A stretch of DNA of 64,000 nucleotides from Marinobacter shengliensis (GCF_003007715.1 NZ_PXNO01000023.1:62001-126000), one strand, 5' to 3'. Positions 20,710 to 29,788 are shown, counted from the stretch's first letter. The notes: generated by a model from the sequence alone, not told the origin. A program made the numbers and translations.

Positions 20710-21258
20710 ATGAGAATAACAAAGTTCATCACTGCGGCGGCCGCCTTGTCACTTTCTGCTACCGCCTTTGGCGCCGGCGCCCATGGGCACAGCCACGGGC
20801 ATGGACACGGCTCTGGCGCTGCCATTGGCGAACCGGCAAACGCTTCGTAAGCCACTCGCATCGTCACGGTGGCTATGTATGACAACTACTACGAGCCGGA
20901 AACCATCGACATTCAGAAAGGTGAGGTGGTGCGTTTCGTGGTGGAAAATCACGGCCAGCTGGTTCACGAGTTCAATATCGGAACGGCCGATATGCACGAA
21001 GCCCATCAGGAAGAAATGGTCATGATGGTGGAGCACGGGGTTATCCAGGGTGGAACCATCAACCACCAGATGATGGAGATGGATATGGGGGACGGACACA
21101 CCATGAAGCATGACGATCCGAACAGCGTGCTGCTGGAGCCCGGCCAGAGCGGTGAACTGATCTGGCGCTTTTCCGGTGACACCACCCTGGAGTTCGCCTG
21201 CAACGTGCCCGGCCATTACCAGGCAGGCATGTACGGTGATGTAAGGTTCCAACAGTAA
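20710..21258 (+). pseudogene. Periplasmic cupredoxin gene interrupted by an in-frame TAA
   Basis: The ATG at 20710 (AGGAG upstream) opens a signal peptide followed by a His/Gly stretch (HGHSHGHGHG). A TAA at 20848-20850 stops it after 46 residues. The same frame continues without shift into ATRIVTVAMYDNYYEP and a full cupredoxin domain. Type 1 copper ligands are visible as His in LVHEFN and Cys...His...Met in EFACNVPGHYQAGM. A single-base change (AAA to TAA, for example) would explain it. Restart at GTG 20869 or ATG 20875 would make a protein lacking its signal peptide. A sequencing error cannot be excluded. Confidence 0.8.
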
Positions 21259-21271
21259 CAGGAGTAGAACC

Positions 21272-22990
21272 ATGACCAGACGCCTGATAACGGTCACCCT
21301 GGCGCTGTTTTTGCCAGCCATCGGTATGGCAGGGGAGTATGACCTGACGGTTGACCGGGTAAAGATTGATACCGGCGATTTCGTCAAGGAAGGCATTGGC
21401 TACAACGGCAGTTCGCCCGGCCCGACCCTCCGGTTCAAAGAGGGCGAGGACGTGGTGATCAACGTCACCAACAACCTGAAAGAGACCACCTCGATACACT
21501 GGCACGGCCTGATTCTGCCGTTTGAGCAGGACGGTGTGCCCGGCATCAGCTTTCCCGGCATCAAGCCGGGTGAAACCTTTACCTACCGATTCCCAGTGGT
21601 GCAGGCGGGTACCTACTGGTACCACAGCCACTCCGGTTTCCAGGAACCGAATGGCGCCTACGGGGCCATCATCATCGAGCCTGAAGGCCGGGAGCCGTTC
21701 CGGTATGACCGCGAGTACGTGGTGCAGCTGACCGACAAGCACCCGCATTCCGGTGACCGCATCATGCGGAATCTGAAGTCGTCGCCTGACTACTACAATC
21801 GCCAGCAGCAAACGGTGATGGATTTCTTTACCGAATCCCGTGAGCAAGGCTTCATGGCTACGCTGCATGATCGCAGGATGTGGGGCCAGATGCGGATGAT
21901 GAAAGCGGATATTGAAGACGTGCAGGGCTTCACTGGCCTGATCAATGGCAAGGGACCAGAGCAGAACTGGACGGGGCTGTTCAAGCCCGGTGAGCGGGTG
22001 CGCCTGAGGTTTATCAACTCCTCCGCCATGACCTACTTTGACATTCGGATTCCTGGCTTGAAGATGACGGTGGTCCAGGCCGATGGCAATAACGTCCAGC
22101 CGGTGAATGTGGACGAGTTCCGGATTGGTGTGGCAGAAACCTACGATGTGATTGTGCACATCCGTGATGAGCAGGCCTATACCATCTTCGCCGAGTCCAT
22201 GGGCCGCTCCGGCTATGCCCGTGGCACGCTGGCACCCCGCGAGGGCATGGTGGCTGAAGTGCCGGAACTGCGCAAAGCACCGATGCTGACCATGGCAGAC
22301 ATGGCGGGCCACATGGATCATGGCGATATGGACCACGGCTCGATGAATCATGGCGGTATGGACCATGGGGCGATGGATCACAGCAGTATGAACCACGGCT
22401 CGATGGACCAGGGAAGCATGAATCACGCAGGCATGGACCACTCAGCCCACGGTGGCGGAATGCCGGAAGACCCCTTCTACGCCAGCGGCAGTGGCCTGCT
22501 GCCAACGGCCAGCAATGGCGGTAAGTTCCTGTCTTACTCCGATCTACGGGCTCAAAGCCCGCTCTATGAAGAGCGTGAGCCGACCCGTGAAATCGAAATG
22601 CGCCTGACTGGCAACATGGAGCGTTACGAGTGGAGCATCAACGGCGTGAAGTATGAGGATGCTGACCCAGTGGTGCTGCAATACGGAGAGCGGGTCCGGT
22701 TCAAGTTCGTGAACGAGACCATGATGACGCACCCGATGCACTTGCACGGCATGTGGTCAATCCTGGACGTCGGGGCAGGCAAATGGAATCCGATCAAGCA
22801 CGTGATCAGCGTGGCGCCGGCGACCACGGTGTATATGGAAACCGAGGTGGATGCACCGGGTGAGTGGGCGTTCCATTGCCATCTCTCCTATCACGCAGCG
22901 GCCGGTATGTTCCGCAAGATTGTAGTTGAGGGCGGCCCGAATGAGGACGTCGCCTCTGGCGATGCACAGGCCAAGGGAGGTGACGCATGA
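21272..22990 (+). CDS. copA: Periplasmic multicopper oxidase CopA
   Basis: Copper-resistance multicopper oxidase of 572 residues, presumably oxidising Cu(I) in the periplasm. An N-terminal signal sequence (MTRRLITVTLALFLPAIGMAG) is present. Copper ligands are seen in IHWHGL, YWYHSHSG, THPMHLHGMW, and HCHLSYHAAAGMF, which supplies the type 1 and trinuclear sites. Nine Met/Asp/His pentapeptides lie between the second and third domains. The start has AGGAG nearby. It overlaps copB by four bases and follows the cupredoxin gene by 13 bp. Confidence 0.95.
   Translation: MTRRLITVTLALFLPAIGMAGEYDLTVDRVKIDTGDFVKEGIGYNGSSPGPTLRFKEGEDVVINVTNNLKETTSIHWHGLILPFEQDGVPGISFPGIKPGETFTYRFPVVQAGTYWYHSHSGFQEPNGAYGAIIIEPEGREPFRYDREYVVQLTDKHPHSGDRIMRNLKSSPDYYNRQQQTVMDFFTESREQGFMATLHDRRMWGQMRMMKADIEDVQGFTGLINGKGPEQNWTGLFKPGERVRLRFINSSAMTYFDIRIPGLKMTVVQADGNNVQPVNVDEFRIGVAETYDVIVHIRDEQAYTIFAESMGRSGYARGTLAPREGMVAEVPELRKAPMLTMADMAGHMDHGDMDHGSMNHGGMDHGAMDHSSMNHGSMDQGSMNHAGMDHSAHGGGMPEDPFYASGSGLLPTASNGGKFLSYSDLRAQSPLYEEREPTREIEMRLTGNMERYEWSINGVKYEDADPVVLQYGERVRFKFVNETMMTHPMHLHGMWSILDVGAGKWNPIKHVISVAPATTVYMETEVDAPGEWAFHCHLSYHAAAGMFRKIVVEGGPNEDVASGDAQAKGGDA
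22313..22447 (+). repeat. Nine tandem 15-bp repeats coding Met-(Asp/Asn)-(His/Gln)-x-x
   Basis: In-frame repeats within copA encode pentapeptides such as MDHGD, MDHGS, MNHGG, MDHGA and MNHAG, nine in a row. Such Met/His-rich stretches in CopA proteins bind Cu(I) and help copper tolerance. The 15-bp period makes copy-number change by slippage likely between strains. Confidence 0.9.
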
Positions 22991-23724
22991 AAACGCGTAA
23001 CCCATGGCTCGCCCGGATTTGTGCTTTGACGCTGATGGGTTCTGCCATCGTGCAGGCAGACGAGGCGATTGATGCGCACAACGTTAACGCGTTCTGGGGT
23101 GTCAGTGCTGAAAAACTCGAGTACCGCTACAGCGACTCCGATGAAAAGCTGGCAGTGATTGAAACCGATGCCTGGTACGGTAGTGACGAGCTGAAATTCC
23201 GGTGGCAGTTCACGGGGGAGTGGGAGGAAAACCACAACGCGTGGGAAACCCTGGAAAACCAGTTTCTGGCCCAGACACCGATCAGCGAGTTCTGGGATGC
23301 CAAGGCAGGTATTCGCATTGATACACCGGAGGGCCCGGACCGGGTTTACGGCGTCATTGGGCTGACCGGTCTGGCACCGTACTGGTTCGAGATCGATACC
23401 AACCTGTATGTCAGTGACAAGGGCGACGCCTCGGTGGATTTTGAGGCTGAGTACGAGCTGTTGATCACCAACTACTGGATTGTATCCGCTACCTTTGAAA
23501 CCCTGCTGGCGTTCTCTGAGGACCGGGAAATCGGCGTGGGTAAAGGGATCAACTCGACAGAAGTCGGGTTGCGGCTGAGTTACGACCTGATCGACCGCGC
23601 CTTCTCACCTTATGTGGGGGTGGTCCATGAGCGCAAATACGGCGACACAGCCGATTTCGCTCGCGCCAGTGGCGGAGGTACCGAAGACTGGTTCGCGGTG
23701 GTTGGCGCACGGCTGGCATTCTGA
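22987..23724 (+). CDS. copB: Outer-membrane copper resistance protein CopB
   Basis: A 245-residue outer-membrane beta-barrel protein with a signal peptide ending near QADEA and a C-terminal aromatic residue (RLAF), as expected for barrel insertion. FWGVSAEKLEYRYSDSDEK and the KYGDTADFARASGGGTEDW segment are CopB-like. It lacks the Met/His-rich N-terminal region present in some CopB proteins. The start overlaps the copA stop (ATGA). A hairpin with T-rich tail follows 11 bp after the stop. Confidence 0.9.
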   Translation: MKTRNPWLARICALTLMGSAIVQADEAIDAHNVNAFWGVSAEKLEYRYSDSDEKLAVIETDAWYGSDELKFRWQFTGEWEENHNAWETLENQFLAQTPISEFWDAKAGIRIDTPEGPDRVYGVIGLTGLAPYWFEIDTNLYVSDKGDASVDFEAEYELLITNYWIVSATFETLLAFSEDREIGVGKGINSTEVGLRLSYDLIDRAFSPYVGVVHERKYGDTADFARASGGGTEDWFAVVGARLAF

Positions 23725-23735
23725 ACCTCCCATTC

Positions 23736-23774
23736 GAAAGCCCGGCAGGACGCAGGGCTTTCTTCCCTTCTTTT
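23736..23774 (+). terminator. Intrinsic terminator after copB
   Basis: GAAAGCCC (23736-23743) and GGGCTTTC (23755-23762) form an 8-bp stem with an 11-base loop, followed by the T-rich tract TTCCCTTCTTTT. It ends the copper operon before the next promoter. Confidence 0.8.
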
Positions 23775-23825
23775 AATTGATGTAAGTCACGACCCAGCAA
23801 GTAAGTCTTATCCGTTCTACCCTTT

Positions 23826-23841
23826 TTCAGGCTGGTTTCAG
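23826..23841 (+). promoter_or_regulatory. Copper-box direct repeat (Cu-ATPase operon promoter)
   Basis: TTCAG-GCTGGT-TTCAG, 45 bases before the start of the 75-residue membrane protein that precedes the ATPase. The -10-like TGGGAT again begins ten bases downstream. This is the weakest -10 of the set. Confidence 0.6.
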
Positions 23842-23886
23842 CTTCGCCTGTTGGGATGGTGACATGTCACCAACGGAGGATTCGTC

Positions 23887-24114
23887 ATGATGCACGACGA
23901 CATGTATGGCTACACTATGTGGGCAGGCCACTGGCTCTGGATGCTGGTCATTGCCATTGCGGTGGTTATTCCAGCCTGGCGGATCTGCCAGCGCACCGGG
24001 TATCCCGGTTGGCTCGGTGTCCTGATTCTGATCCCGGTGGTTAATCTGGTACTGCTCTACTTCCTGGCCTTCTCCGACTGGCCGGGTGTCAAGGAGAGTG
24101 GAGGCGATGCCTGA
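23887..24114 (+). CDS. Small two-helix membrane protein upstream of Cu-ATPase
   Basis: A 75-residue protein with GGAGG at the proper distance before the ATG. Met/His-rich N-terminus (MMHDDMYGYTMWAGHW) followed by two helices (WMLVIAIAVVIPAW and WLGVLILIPVVNLVLLYFLAF) joined by RICQRTGYPG. I do not recognise a named family with certainty. Its stop overlaps the ATPase start (TGATG), so the two are translationally coupled. The Met/His residues facing one side could bind copper; that is inference. Confidence 0.75.
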   Translation: MMHDDMYGYTMWAGHWLWMLVIAIAVVIPAWRICQRTGYPGWLGVLILIPVVNLVLLYFLAFSDWPGVKESGGDA

Positions 24115-26390
24115 TGATGGACACCTCAACTGCAAAACCCGGCGTCTATGAACTGACGGTGCCAGGCATGGGTTCGGATCATTGCGCAGGTATTGTCAGT
24201 AAAACCCTTAACCGCCTGGACGGTATCGAAGGCGTTACCACTAACATCGCCAATCACAAAGTGCATGTGACCACACGCGCTGACGGCCCGGACGGTGATG
24301 CCCTGAAGCGCGCGGTGGAAGGGGCCGGCTACGATGTGGCGAGGGTGACCACACAAGCCGATGCCAACCCCGACCATCAAGCGGAAGATGAAGAGCAGTA
24401 TCTGAAACAGGCGGTGCGCAGGCTATGGATAGCGGCAGTGCCGACCACCCTGATCATGCTGCTGATGATGCCCCACATGTTTTGGCAGCCTATTCCAGGT
24501 TACCTGGCGATAGTCGCCGTGCTGGCCTTTCCGGTGGTGTTTCTTTACGGCGGTGCCGCGACTCATAAAGCATCTTGGCGCTCCCTGAAAAACGGCACCT
24601 TCAACATGGATGTGCTGATCTCCATGGGCAGCCTGCCGCCGTTCATCATTGGTCTGGTGGGCTTTGTCTATCCGATGACTTCGTTTATCGAGATGGCGGC
24701 GACCATTATGACCTTCCACCTGGTAGGCCGGTACCTGGAAGCCAAAGCCAAAGGCAAGGCGTCTCAGGCGATCCGCAGGTTGCTGACACTCGGCGCCAAG
24801 ACCGCCCGCGTTGAGCGGGACGGCGAAGAAATCGAAATTTTAATAAAGGAGTTGGTACCCGGCGACATCATGGTGGTTCGGCCCGGCGATAAGGTGCCCA
24901 CCGACGGTGAGGTCGTCGATGGAGAGAGTCACCTGGATGAATCCATTGCCACGGGCGAGTCGATCCCGGTCTATAAAAGCGAGGGCGACACCGTTATCGG
25001 CGCGACCATTAACAAGGAGGGGCGCCTGAGGGTAAAGGCAACCCGTGTTGGTGGAGATACCTTCCTGGCCCAGGTGGTAAAGCTGATCGACGAGGCCCAG
25101 GGCTCCAGGGTGCCGATCCAGGAGTTTGCCGACCGCATGACCGGCCGCTTCGTGCCGCTGGTCTTGATCATTGCGTTGGGCAGCCTTCTGGTCTGGCTGT
25201 TTGCCGCGGATTCCTTGCGCCCGATTCTGGAGTGGGGTGCCGGTTTTCTGCCCTGGGTTGATCCTGCAGCGGCGACACCGGTGCTGGCGATTCTCGCGGC
25301 GATTGCCGTACTGGTGATTGCCTGCCCGTGTGCTCTGGGACTGGCCACGCCAACGGCGCTGATGGTGGGGTCCGGAATTGGTGCTGAGCGGGGCATTCTG
25401 ATTCGCTCCGGTGAGGCTATCCAGACATTCAAGGACATCAAGGTGATGGTGCTGGATAAAACTGGAACGATCACCCGTGGCGAGCCAAAACTTACCGAAA
25501 CCGTTGCCGCCTCGGGGGTGTCGGAAACCGAGCTGCTGGAACTAGCTGCGGCCGTGGAAAATGCTTCAGAACATCCCATTGCCCGTGCCATTGTCGACGG
25601 TGCCCGGGAGCGCGGCGTTAAGCCTGGTGAGGTGTCAGGCTTTCGCTCCACCGGTGCCCGTGGCGTGTCTGGTGTGGTCTTAGGGCAGTCCGTGCTGATC
25701 GGCAACCGGTTGCTTCTTGAAGAGAACGAAGTAACGGGGCTGGATGCTCTTGATAAAGATCTTCACGAGCTTGAGGGCAAGGGAAGAACCGCTGTGATTG
25801 TCGCTCGCGATGGCCAAGCCTGCGGCATTGTTGCAGTGGCCGACACGCTGAAAGATGAGTCTGTGGCCGCCATCAAAGCCATGCACGCGCATGGCCTGCA
25901 CGTGGTGATGATTACCGGAGACAACGAGCGTGCTGCCAATGCGGTTGCCAGAGAAGTCGGTATTGATGAAGTACGTGCCGGAGTGTTGCCGGAGGGCAAA
26001 GTCGATGCCATTCGGGAGCTACAGAAAACCTATGGCAACCACGTTGCCATGGTGGGTGATGGCATCAACGACGCTCCGGCCCTGAAGCAGGCGAACGTGG
26101 GGATCGCCATCGGTGCCGGTGCAGACGTGGCCATCGAAGCTGCAGACGTCACTCTGGTGCGTGGCGAGCTGTCGGGCGTTGTCGACGCCATGGTGTTGTC
26201 CCGCGCCACCTTCAGAAAGATTGTTGAAAACCTGCTGTGGGCCAGCGGCTATAACGCGGCCGCCATTCCCATCGCGGCTGCCGGGTTGCTGCACCCGATG
26301 ATTGGCGTGGTAGCGATGACCGCCAGTTCGCTCTCGGTGATTGGCAATTCGATGTTGCTGAGGCGGCGTTATGAGCGGACGCGGATATAG
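24114..26390 (+). CDS. Copper-translocating P1B-type ATPase
   Basis: A 758-residue Cu(I) export ATPase. The TM6 motif CPC (ACPCALGLATPTA near residue 404), the phosphorylation motif DKTGT near residue 447, the TGES actuator and the GDGINDAPAL hinge are all present. The N-terminal metal-binding domain reads GMGSDHCAGIV, so it lacks the usual CxxC and keeps one Cys. The HMA fold otherwise looks intact. Membrane segments around LIMLLMMPHMFW and the C-terminal pair are normal for CopA-type pumps. Named copA/ctpA/ccoI in various species; function by family is export, by context copper tolerance. Confidence 0.93.
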   Translation: MMDTSTAKPGVYELTVPGMGSDHCAGIVSKTLNRLDGIEGVTTNIANHKVHVTTRADGPDGDALKRAVEGAGYDVARVTTQADANPDHQAEDEEQYLKQAVRRLWIAAVPTTLIMLLMMPHMFWQPIPGYLAIVAVLAFPVVFLYGGAATHKASWRSLKNGTFNMDVLISMGSLPPFIIGLVGFVYPMTSFIEMAATIMTFHLVGRYLEAKAKGKASQAIRRLLTLGAKTARVERDGEEIEILIKELVPGDIMVVRPGDKVPTDGEVVDGESHLDESIATGESIPVYKSEGDTVIGATINKEGRLRVKATRVGGDTFLAQVVKLIDEAQGSRVPIQEFADRMTGRFVPLVLIIALGSLLVWLFAADSLRPILEWGAGFLPWVDPAAATPVLAILAAIAVLVIACPCALGLATPTALMVGSGIGAERGILIRSGEAIQTFKDIKVMVLDKTGTITRGEPKLTETVAASGVSETELLELAAAVENASEHPIARAIVDGARERGVKPGEVSGFRSTGARGVSGVVLGQSVLIGNRLLLEENEVTGLDALDKDLHELEGKGRTAVIVARDGQACGIVAVADTLKDESVAAIKAMHAHGLHVVMITGDNERAANAVAREVGIDEVRAGVLPEGKVDAIRELQKTYGNHVAMVGDGINDAPALKQANVGIAIGAGADVAIEAADVTLVRGELSGVVDAMVLSRATFRKIVENLLWASGYNAAAIPIAAAGLLHPMIGVVAMTASSLSVIGNSMLLRRRYERTRI

Positions 26391-26392
26391 CG

Positions 26393-27694
26393 TCAGCCCA
26401 CAAACAACATCCAACTCGCCCCAAGACCGGCTAATGTGCCCACCAGGGCAATGACGCCCATCCTGAATTTGAAGGCGCAGACAAACGCCACGGCAGACAG
26501 CACCAGCATTGGAATGTCCACACTGGCAAGATAGGGCAGGTGCATGTCGACACCAAATCCTGTTAGGGCGTATTGCTCGGCGAACAGTGCGCTGATCGCA
26601 AACCAAAGTGCCAGGTTGGCAATCACTCCAACGACGACGGCAGTGACGGCCCCAAGGGCGGAAGAAATGGCTTGGTTTGCGCGTAGTTTCTCCACGTAGG
26701 GCGCACCGGCAAAGATCCACAGAAAGCAGGGCAGAAACGTCACCCATGTGGTCAGCAGGGCGCCAATAGAGGCGAAGAGGAGCGCAGACTCGCCGGCAGC
26801 ATCGCGGTAGGCTGCGAGAAATCCAACGAACTGTGTGACCAGAATAAGGGGCCCTGGCGTCGTCTCCGCCAGGCCGAGGCCTTCCAGCATTTCACCGGGC
26901 TGTAGCCACTGATAGTTCTCAACCCCTTGCTGGGCCACGTAAGACAGCACCGCGTAGGCGCCGCCAAAGGTGACTGTTGCCATCTTTGAGAAAAACACGG
27001 CAATCTGCGAATACACATGGCCGTAGCCCAGGGCGGCCAGCAACCCAAACACGGTCAGTGCCCAAAGTACCAGGCAGGTTAGGGCTGCACGCCGGGTTCC
27101 GGGGCGTACAACGGTTTCTGTGCTGACCAACGAATGATTGGCCTCCGTATTGTCCGGCCCAAGTCTACGGGCTACCAGGTAGCCCGCAATGCCCGCCGTC
27201 AGAACCACGATCGGAAACGGTACGCTGAAAACAAACAAAGCCAGAAAACCGGCAACGGCGAGGAACGGCCTCAAAGTGCCCTTGAGTGCTCGTTTGCCGA
27301 TTCGTATCAGGGCCTGAACAACAATCGCGAGCACCGCCGCTTTCAGGCCGAAAAAAACACCTTCAACAAGAGTCAGGTCACCGATGGTGACATACGCCCA
27401 GGACAAAAGGAAAATTGCCAGAGCCCCAGGAATGATAAACAGCAGGCCTGCAATAACCCCGCCCTTCACACCATGCATTAGCCAACCGATGTAGGTGGCA
27501 AGTTGTTGAGCCTCAGGCCCGGGTAACAGCATGCAATAGTTCAGGGCGTGTAGAAATCGAGACTCATCCAGCCACTTCTTCTCGTCTACAATAATCCGGT
27601 GCATTAACGCGATCTGCCCTGCCGGGCCGCCGAAGCTGAGAAGACCGATCCTAATCCAGACTATCAGCGCTTCCCTGAAAGAAACTTCACTCAT
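26393..27694 (-). CDS. chrA: Chromate transporter ChrA
   Basis: A 433-residue membrane protein of the long-chain chromate ion transporter family with two homologous halves. The N-terminal half begins FREALIVWIRIGLLSFGGPAGQIALMHR. The second contains FFSKMATVTFGGAYAVLSYVAQQGV and ETTPGPLILVTQFVGFLAAY. It exports chromate. It converges on the Cu-ATPase gene, only 2 bp away, with no visible terminator between. No chrB regulator is present, so expression control is unknown. Confidence 0.92.
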   Translation of the reverse strand: MSEVSFREALIVWIRIGLLSFGGPAGQIALMHRIIVDEKKWLDESRFLHALNYCMLLPGPEAQQLATYIGWLMHGVKGGVIAGLLFIIPGALAIFLLSWAYVTIGDLTLVEGVFFGLKAAVLAIVVQALIRIGKRALKGTLRPFLAVAGFLALFVFSVPFPIVVLTAGIAGYLVARRLGPDNTEANHSLVSTETVVRPGTRRAALTCLVLWALTVFGLLAALGYGHVYSQIAVFFSKMATVTFGGAYAVLSYVAQQGVENYQWLQPGEMLEGLGLAETTPGPLILVTQFVGFLAAYRDAAGESALLFASIGALLTTWVTFLPCFLWIFAGAPYVEKLRANQAISSALGAVTAVVVGVIANLALWFAISALFAEQYALTGFGVDMHLPYLASVDIPMLVLSAVAFVCAFKFRMGVIALVGTLAGLGASWMLFVG

Positions 27695-27773
27695 TAGCCC
27701 TTTTCCTTGATTACATTATTCAATATCGTTTATTTGTGCCTCGTCCCTGAGGCTGTCGCAGTGGTGCGTACTT

Positions 27774-28445
27774 TTACAGCATTTTCTTCAGTTCACCGTA
27801 ATCACCGCCGGTGCGCAGTACCACGGTCACATCGTTGTTGTTGCGGTTCCGGAAGAACCAGCCATGGTTGCCGGTAAAGGCGGCCTCAAGTTCGCCTTCA
27901 TCCTCCGGAACGCCCCGGCCCTTTTCGTAAGAGATGGACCGGCCGCCACCATCGCCATGGGTGTCAAAGTTAACCGGGCCACCTTCGGATTCCCAGGAGA
28001 ACCGGGCGATGGCGCCCTCATTCATGGTGAGTTTGAACTCCGTACCCTGGCCCGGCGTCAGCACAAAACGAACCTCATCTTTCCATTCGGTTTCGTTGGT
28101 GGTGGCTGGAGCAGGCTCTTCCGGCGCAGGCTCAGCTTCCGGAGCTGCTTCGGCAGTGGCGGCGGGCTCAACCGATGCTGGCGCCGGCGCTTCTGTCTGG
28201 GGTTGCACCGCCACCATTTGCGCGGCGGCATCGGCGGCCGCTTCTTCGGCCAGCTGTTGCTTGATCTCGCCCATTTCGGTCAGGCCCAGAACCCGGCCGG
28301 CACCGGTCGGGTCCAGAGCATACTCGGCAGGCATAACCACCGTCACCAGCAGCACCAGTGCAACGATAGCGGCGATGATGGTGGATCGAATCAGTTTGGC
28401 GGTGGAGGGTAGTTCTTCACGGTTTGGTCTATCGGTGTTGTACAT
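27774..28445 (-). CDS. Transmembrane anchor protein paired with HupE
   Basis: A 223-residue protein with one N-terminal helix (STIIAAIVALVLLVTVVMPAEYAL), a long Ala/Pro/Glu-rich linker of about 60 residues (around 85-140), and a conserved C-terminal domain (FKLTMNEGAIARFSWESEGG, then NHGWFFRNRNN). Similar anchor proteins are found beside HupE/UreJ genes in many proteobacteria; function is not established. It lies 15 bp after hupE and is surely co-transcribed. The C-terminal domain should face the periplasm. Confidence 0.75.
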   Translation of the reverse strand: MYNTDRPNREELPSTAKLIRSTIIAAIVALVLLVTVVMPAEYALDPTGAGRVLGLTEMGEIKQQLAEEAAADAAAQMVAVQPQTEAPAPASVEPAATAEAAPEAEPAPEEPAPATTNETEWKDEVRFVLTPGQGTEFKLTMNEGAIARFSWESEGGPVNFDTHGDGGGRSISYEKGRGVPEDEGELEAAFTGNHGWFFRNRNNNDVTVVLRTGGDYGELKKML

Positions 28446-28460
28446 AACGAATCTCCAGAA

Positions 28461-29195
28461 TTAGGCGACAAAATAACCGGTGAGCTGATAACCGAAGAGC
28501 AGGAAGCCCGCGCTCATCATGGCTACATTGGTGGTGTAGGCGTGGCGGAAAAAGCCGTCGGTTTTGCGCCAGAAGCTGATGGCAATCAGGATCATGGTCA
28601 GGGCGATGAGCTGGCCAATTTCCACCCCGACGTTAAACGCCAGCAGGTTTGGCACCAGGCCGTCCGGCGAGATGTCGTATTCGATGATCTTTGAAGACAG
28701 GCCAAAGCCGTGGAAGAACCCGAAGATCAGGGTGGCGGCCTTGGTGTTGGGCTGAAAACCAAACCACCGTTGATAGGCACCGATGTTGTCCAGCGCCTTG
28801 TACACGATGGACAGTCCGATAATGGCATCGATTATGTAGCTGTTGATGCCAATGTTGAAATACACCCCCAGCAGCATGGTGGTGGAGTGGCCCACCGCAA
28901 ACAGGCTCACGTAGATCGCGATGTGCTTCATCTGGTAGAGGAAGAAGATGACGCCCAGCAGGAACAGCAGGTGGTCGTAGCCGGTGACCATGTGCTTGGC
29001 GCCCAGATACATGAAAGCAATCAGGTTAACCCCGGTGATCTCCTGGATATAGCCTTTATCGCCTTCGGCGACGGCATGTGCGAGCACATCGGCGCTCATG
29101 CCGAACAGCCCGAAGGTCAGAAAAATCCAGAACAGACGGTATGTGGGGGAAGCTCTGAGCACATGCTTGCGATCAGCAAGTAAGGTTGAGCGCAT
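28461..29195 (-). CDS. HupE/UreJ family membrane protein
   Basis: A 244-residue membrane protein of the HupE/UreJ family, whose members carry nickel or related metals or have unknown roles. The ATG at 29195 has AGGAG five bases upstream. The N-terminal helix is followed by GAKHMVTGYDHLLFLLGVIFF, the conserved His/Asp segment of the family. Later FGFFHGFGLSSKI and FNVGVEIGQLIAL match HupE. No hydrogenase or urease genes are nearby, so nickel supply to those enzymes is unlikely. The metal-rich context suggests another substrate. Confidence 0.85.
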   Translation of the reverse strand: MRSTLLADRKHVLRASPTYRLFWIFLTFGLFGMSADVLAHAVAEGDKGYIQEITGVNLIAFMYLGAKHMVTGYDHLLFLLGVIFFLYQMKHIAIYVSLFAVGHSTTMLLGVYFNIGINSYIIDAIIGLSIVYKALDNIGAYQRWFGFQPNTKAATLIFGFFHGFGLSSKIIEYDISPDGLVPNLLAFNVGVEIGQLIALTMILIAISFWRKTDGFFRHAYTTNVAMMSAGFLLFGYQLTGYFVA

Positions 29196-29362
29196 AGTGA
29201 CTCCTGTGAATTGCCTTTTTGTTTGCGCGGTTTGATTCGACGGTCGAAGACCATACCTTGCCCGCTTTCCTGATTGGAAATTAAATGTGAAAAATGTTCG
29301 CTGTCGCGGTAGTTTGGTTCTGGCTATTCGGCCCTTCGACAGGTAACACGGAGATAACTGCA

Positions 29363-29713
29363 ATGACCTGGCTCATAACCAAATACGCCATCACCGCCGC
29401 CCTGGTGGTACTGATTTCGGAAGTTGCCAAGCGCAGCGACAAACTCGGCGCACTGATTGCTGCACTGCCCATGGTGACTGTACTGGCGATGGTCTGGATG
29501 TATGTTGAGCATCAGCCTGCGGACAAAATCTCCAACCATGCCTGGTACACCTTCTGGTATGTGTTGCCTACCTTGCCGATGTTTCTGTTGTTTCCGTTCC
29601 TGTTACCCCGTTTGGGATTCTGGTTGTCGCTGGCGGTCAGTGCCGTGCTGACCATGATCTGTTTTGTTTCCCTGGCACTCGTAATGAAACGATTCGGCGT
29701 TGGTTTGATGTAA
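29363..29713 (+). CDS. DUF3147 family membrane protein
   Basis: A 116-residue protein with four predicted helices. The ATG at 29363 has GGAG upstream. MTWLITKYAITAALVVLISEVAKRSDKLGALIAALP is the conserved opening of DUF3147 proteins, and MKRFGVG ends it. The family's function is unknown. It stands alone between the divergent hupE and the downstream cus operon, whose copper box starts 76 bp after its stop. Confidence 0.8.
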   Translation: MTWLITKYAITAALVVLISEVAKRSDKLGALIAALPMVTVLAMVWMYVEHQPADKISNHAWYTFWYVLPTLPMFLLFPFLLPRLGFWLSLAVSAVLTMICFVSLALVMKRFGVGLM

Positions 29714-29788
29714 ATTCAATAGCCAGATCAGAGCACGTGTCTGATTGTTTTGAGCGAGATCAAAAAATCCATTATTTAGGATAAATCT

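Noticed and set aside
21059..22441. A 460-codon minus-strand frame rich in His and Val opposite copA
   Set aside because: It mirrors the copA Met/His repeats; copA shows all copper-ligand motifs and a ribosome site.
22313..22447. Regular repeats that could be taken for a small CRISPR array
   Set aside because: The units are 15 bp with no spacers and are in frame within copA.
23777..23790. TTGAT-GTAA-GTCAC upstream of the Cu-ATPase operon as an Fnr box
   Set aside because: The second half site has two mismatches, it overlaps the end of the copB terminator, and the copper box lies nearer the genes. It stays possible but unsupported.
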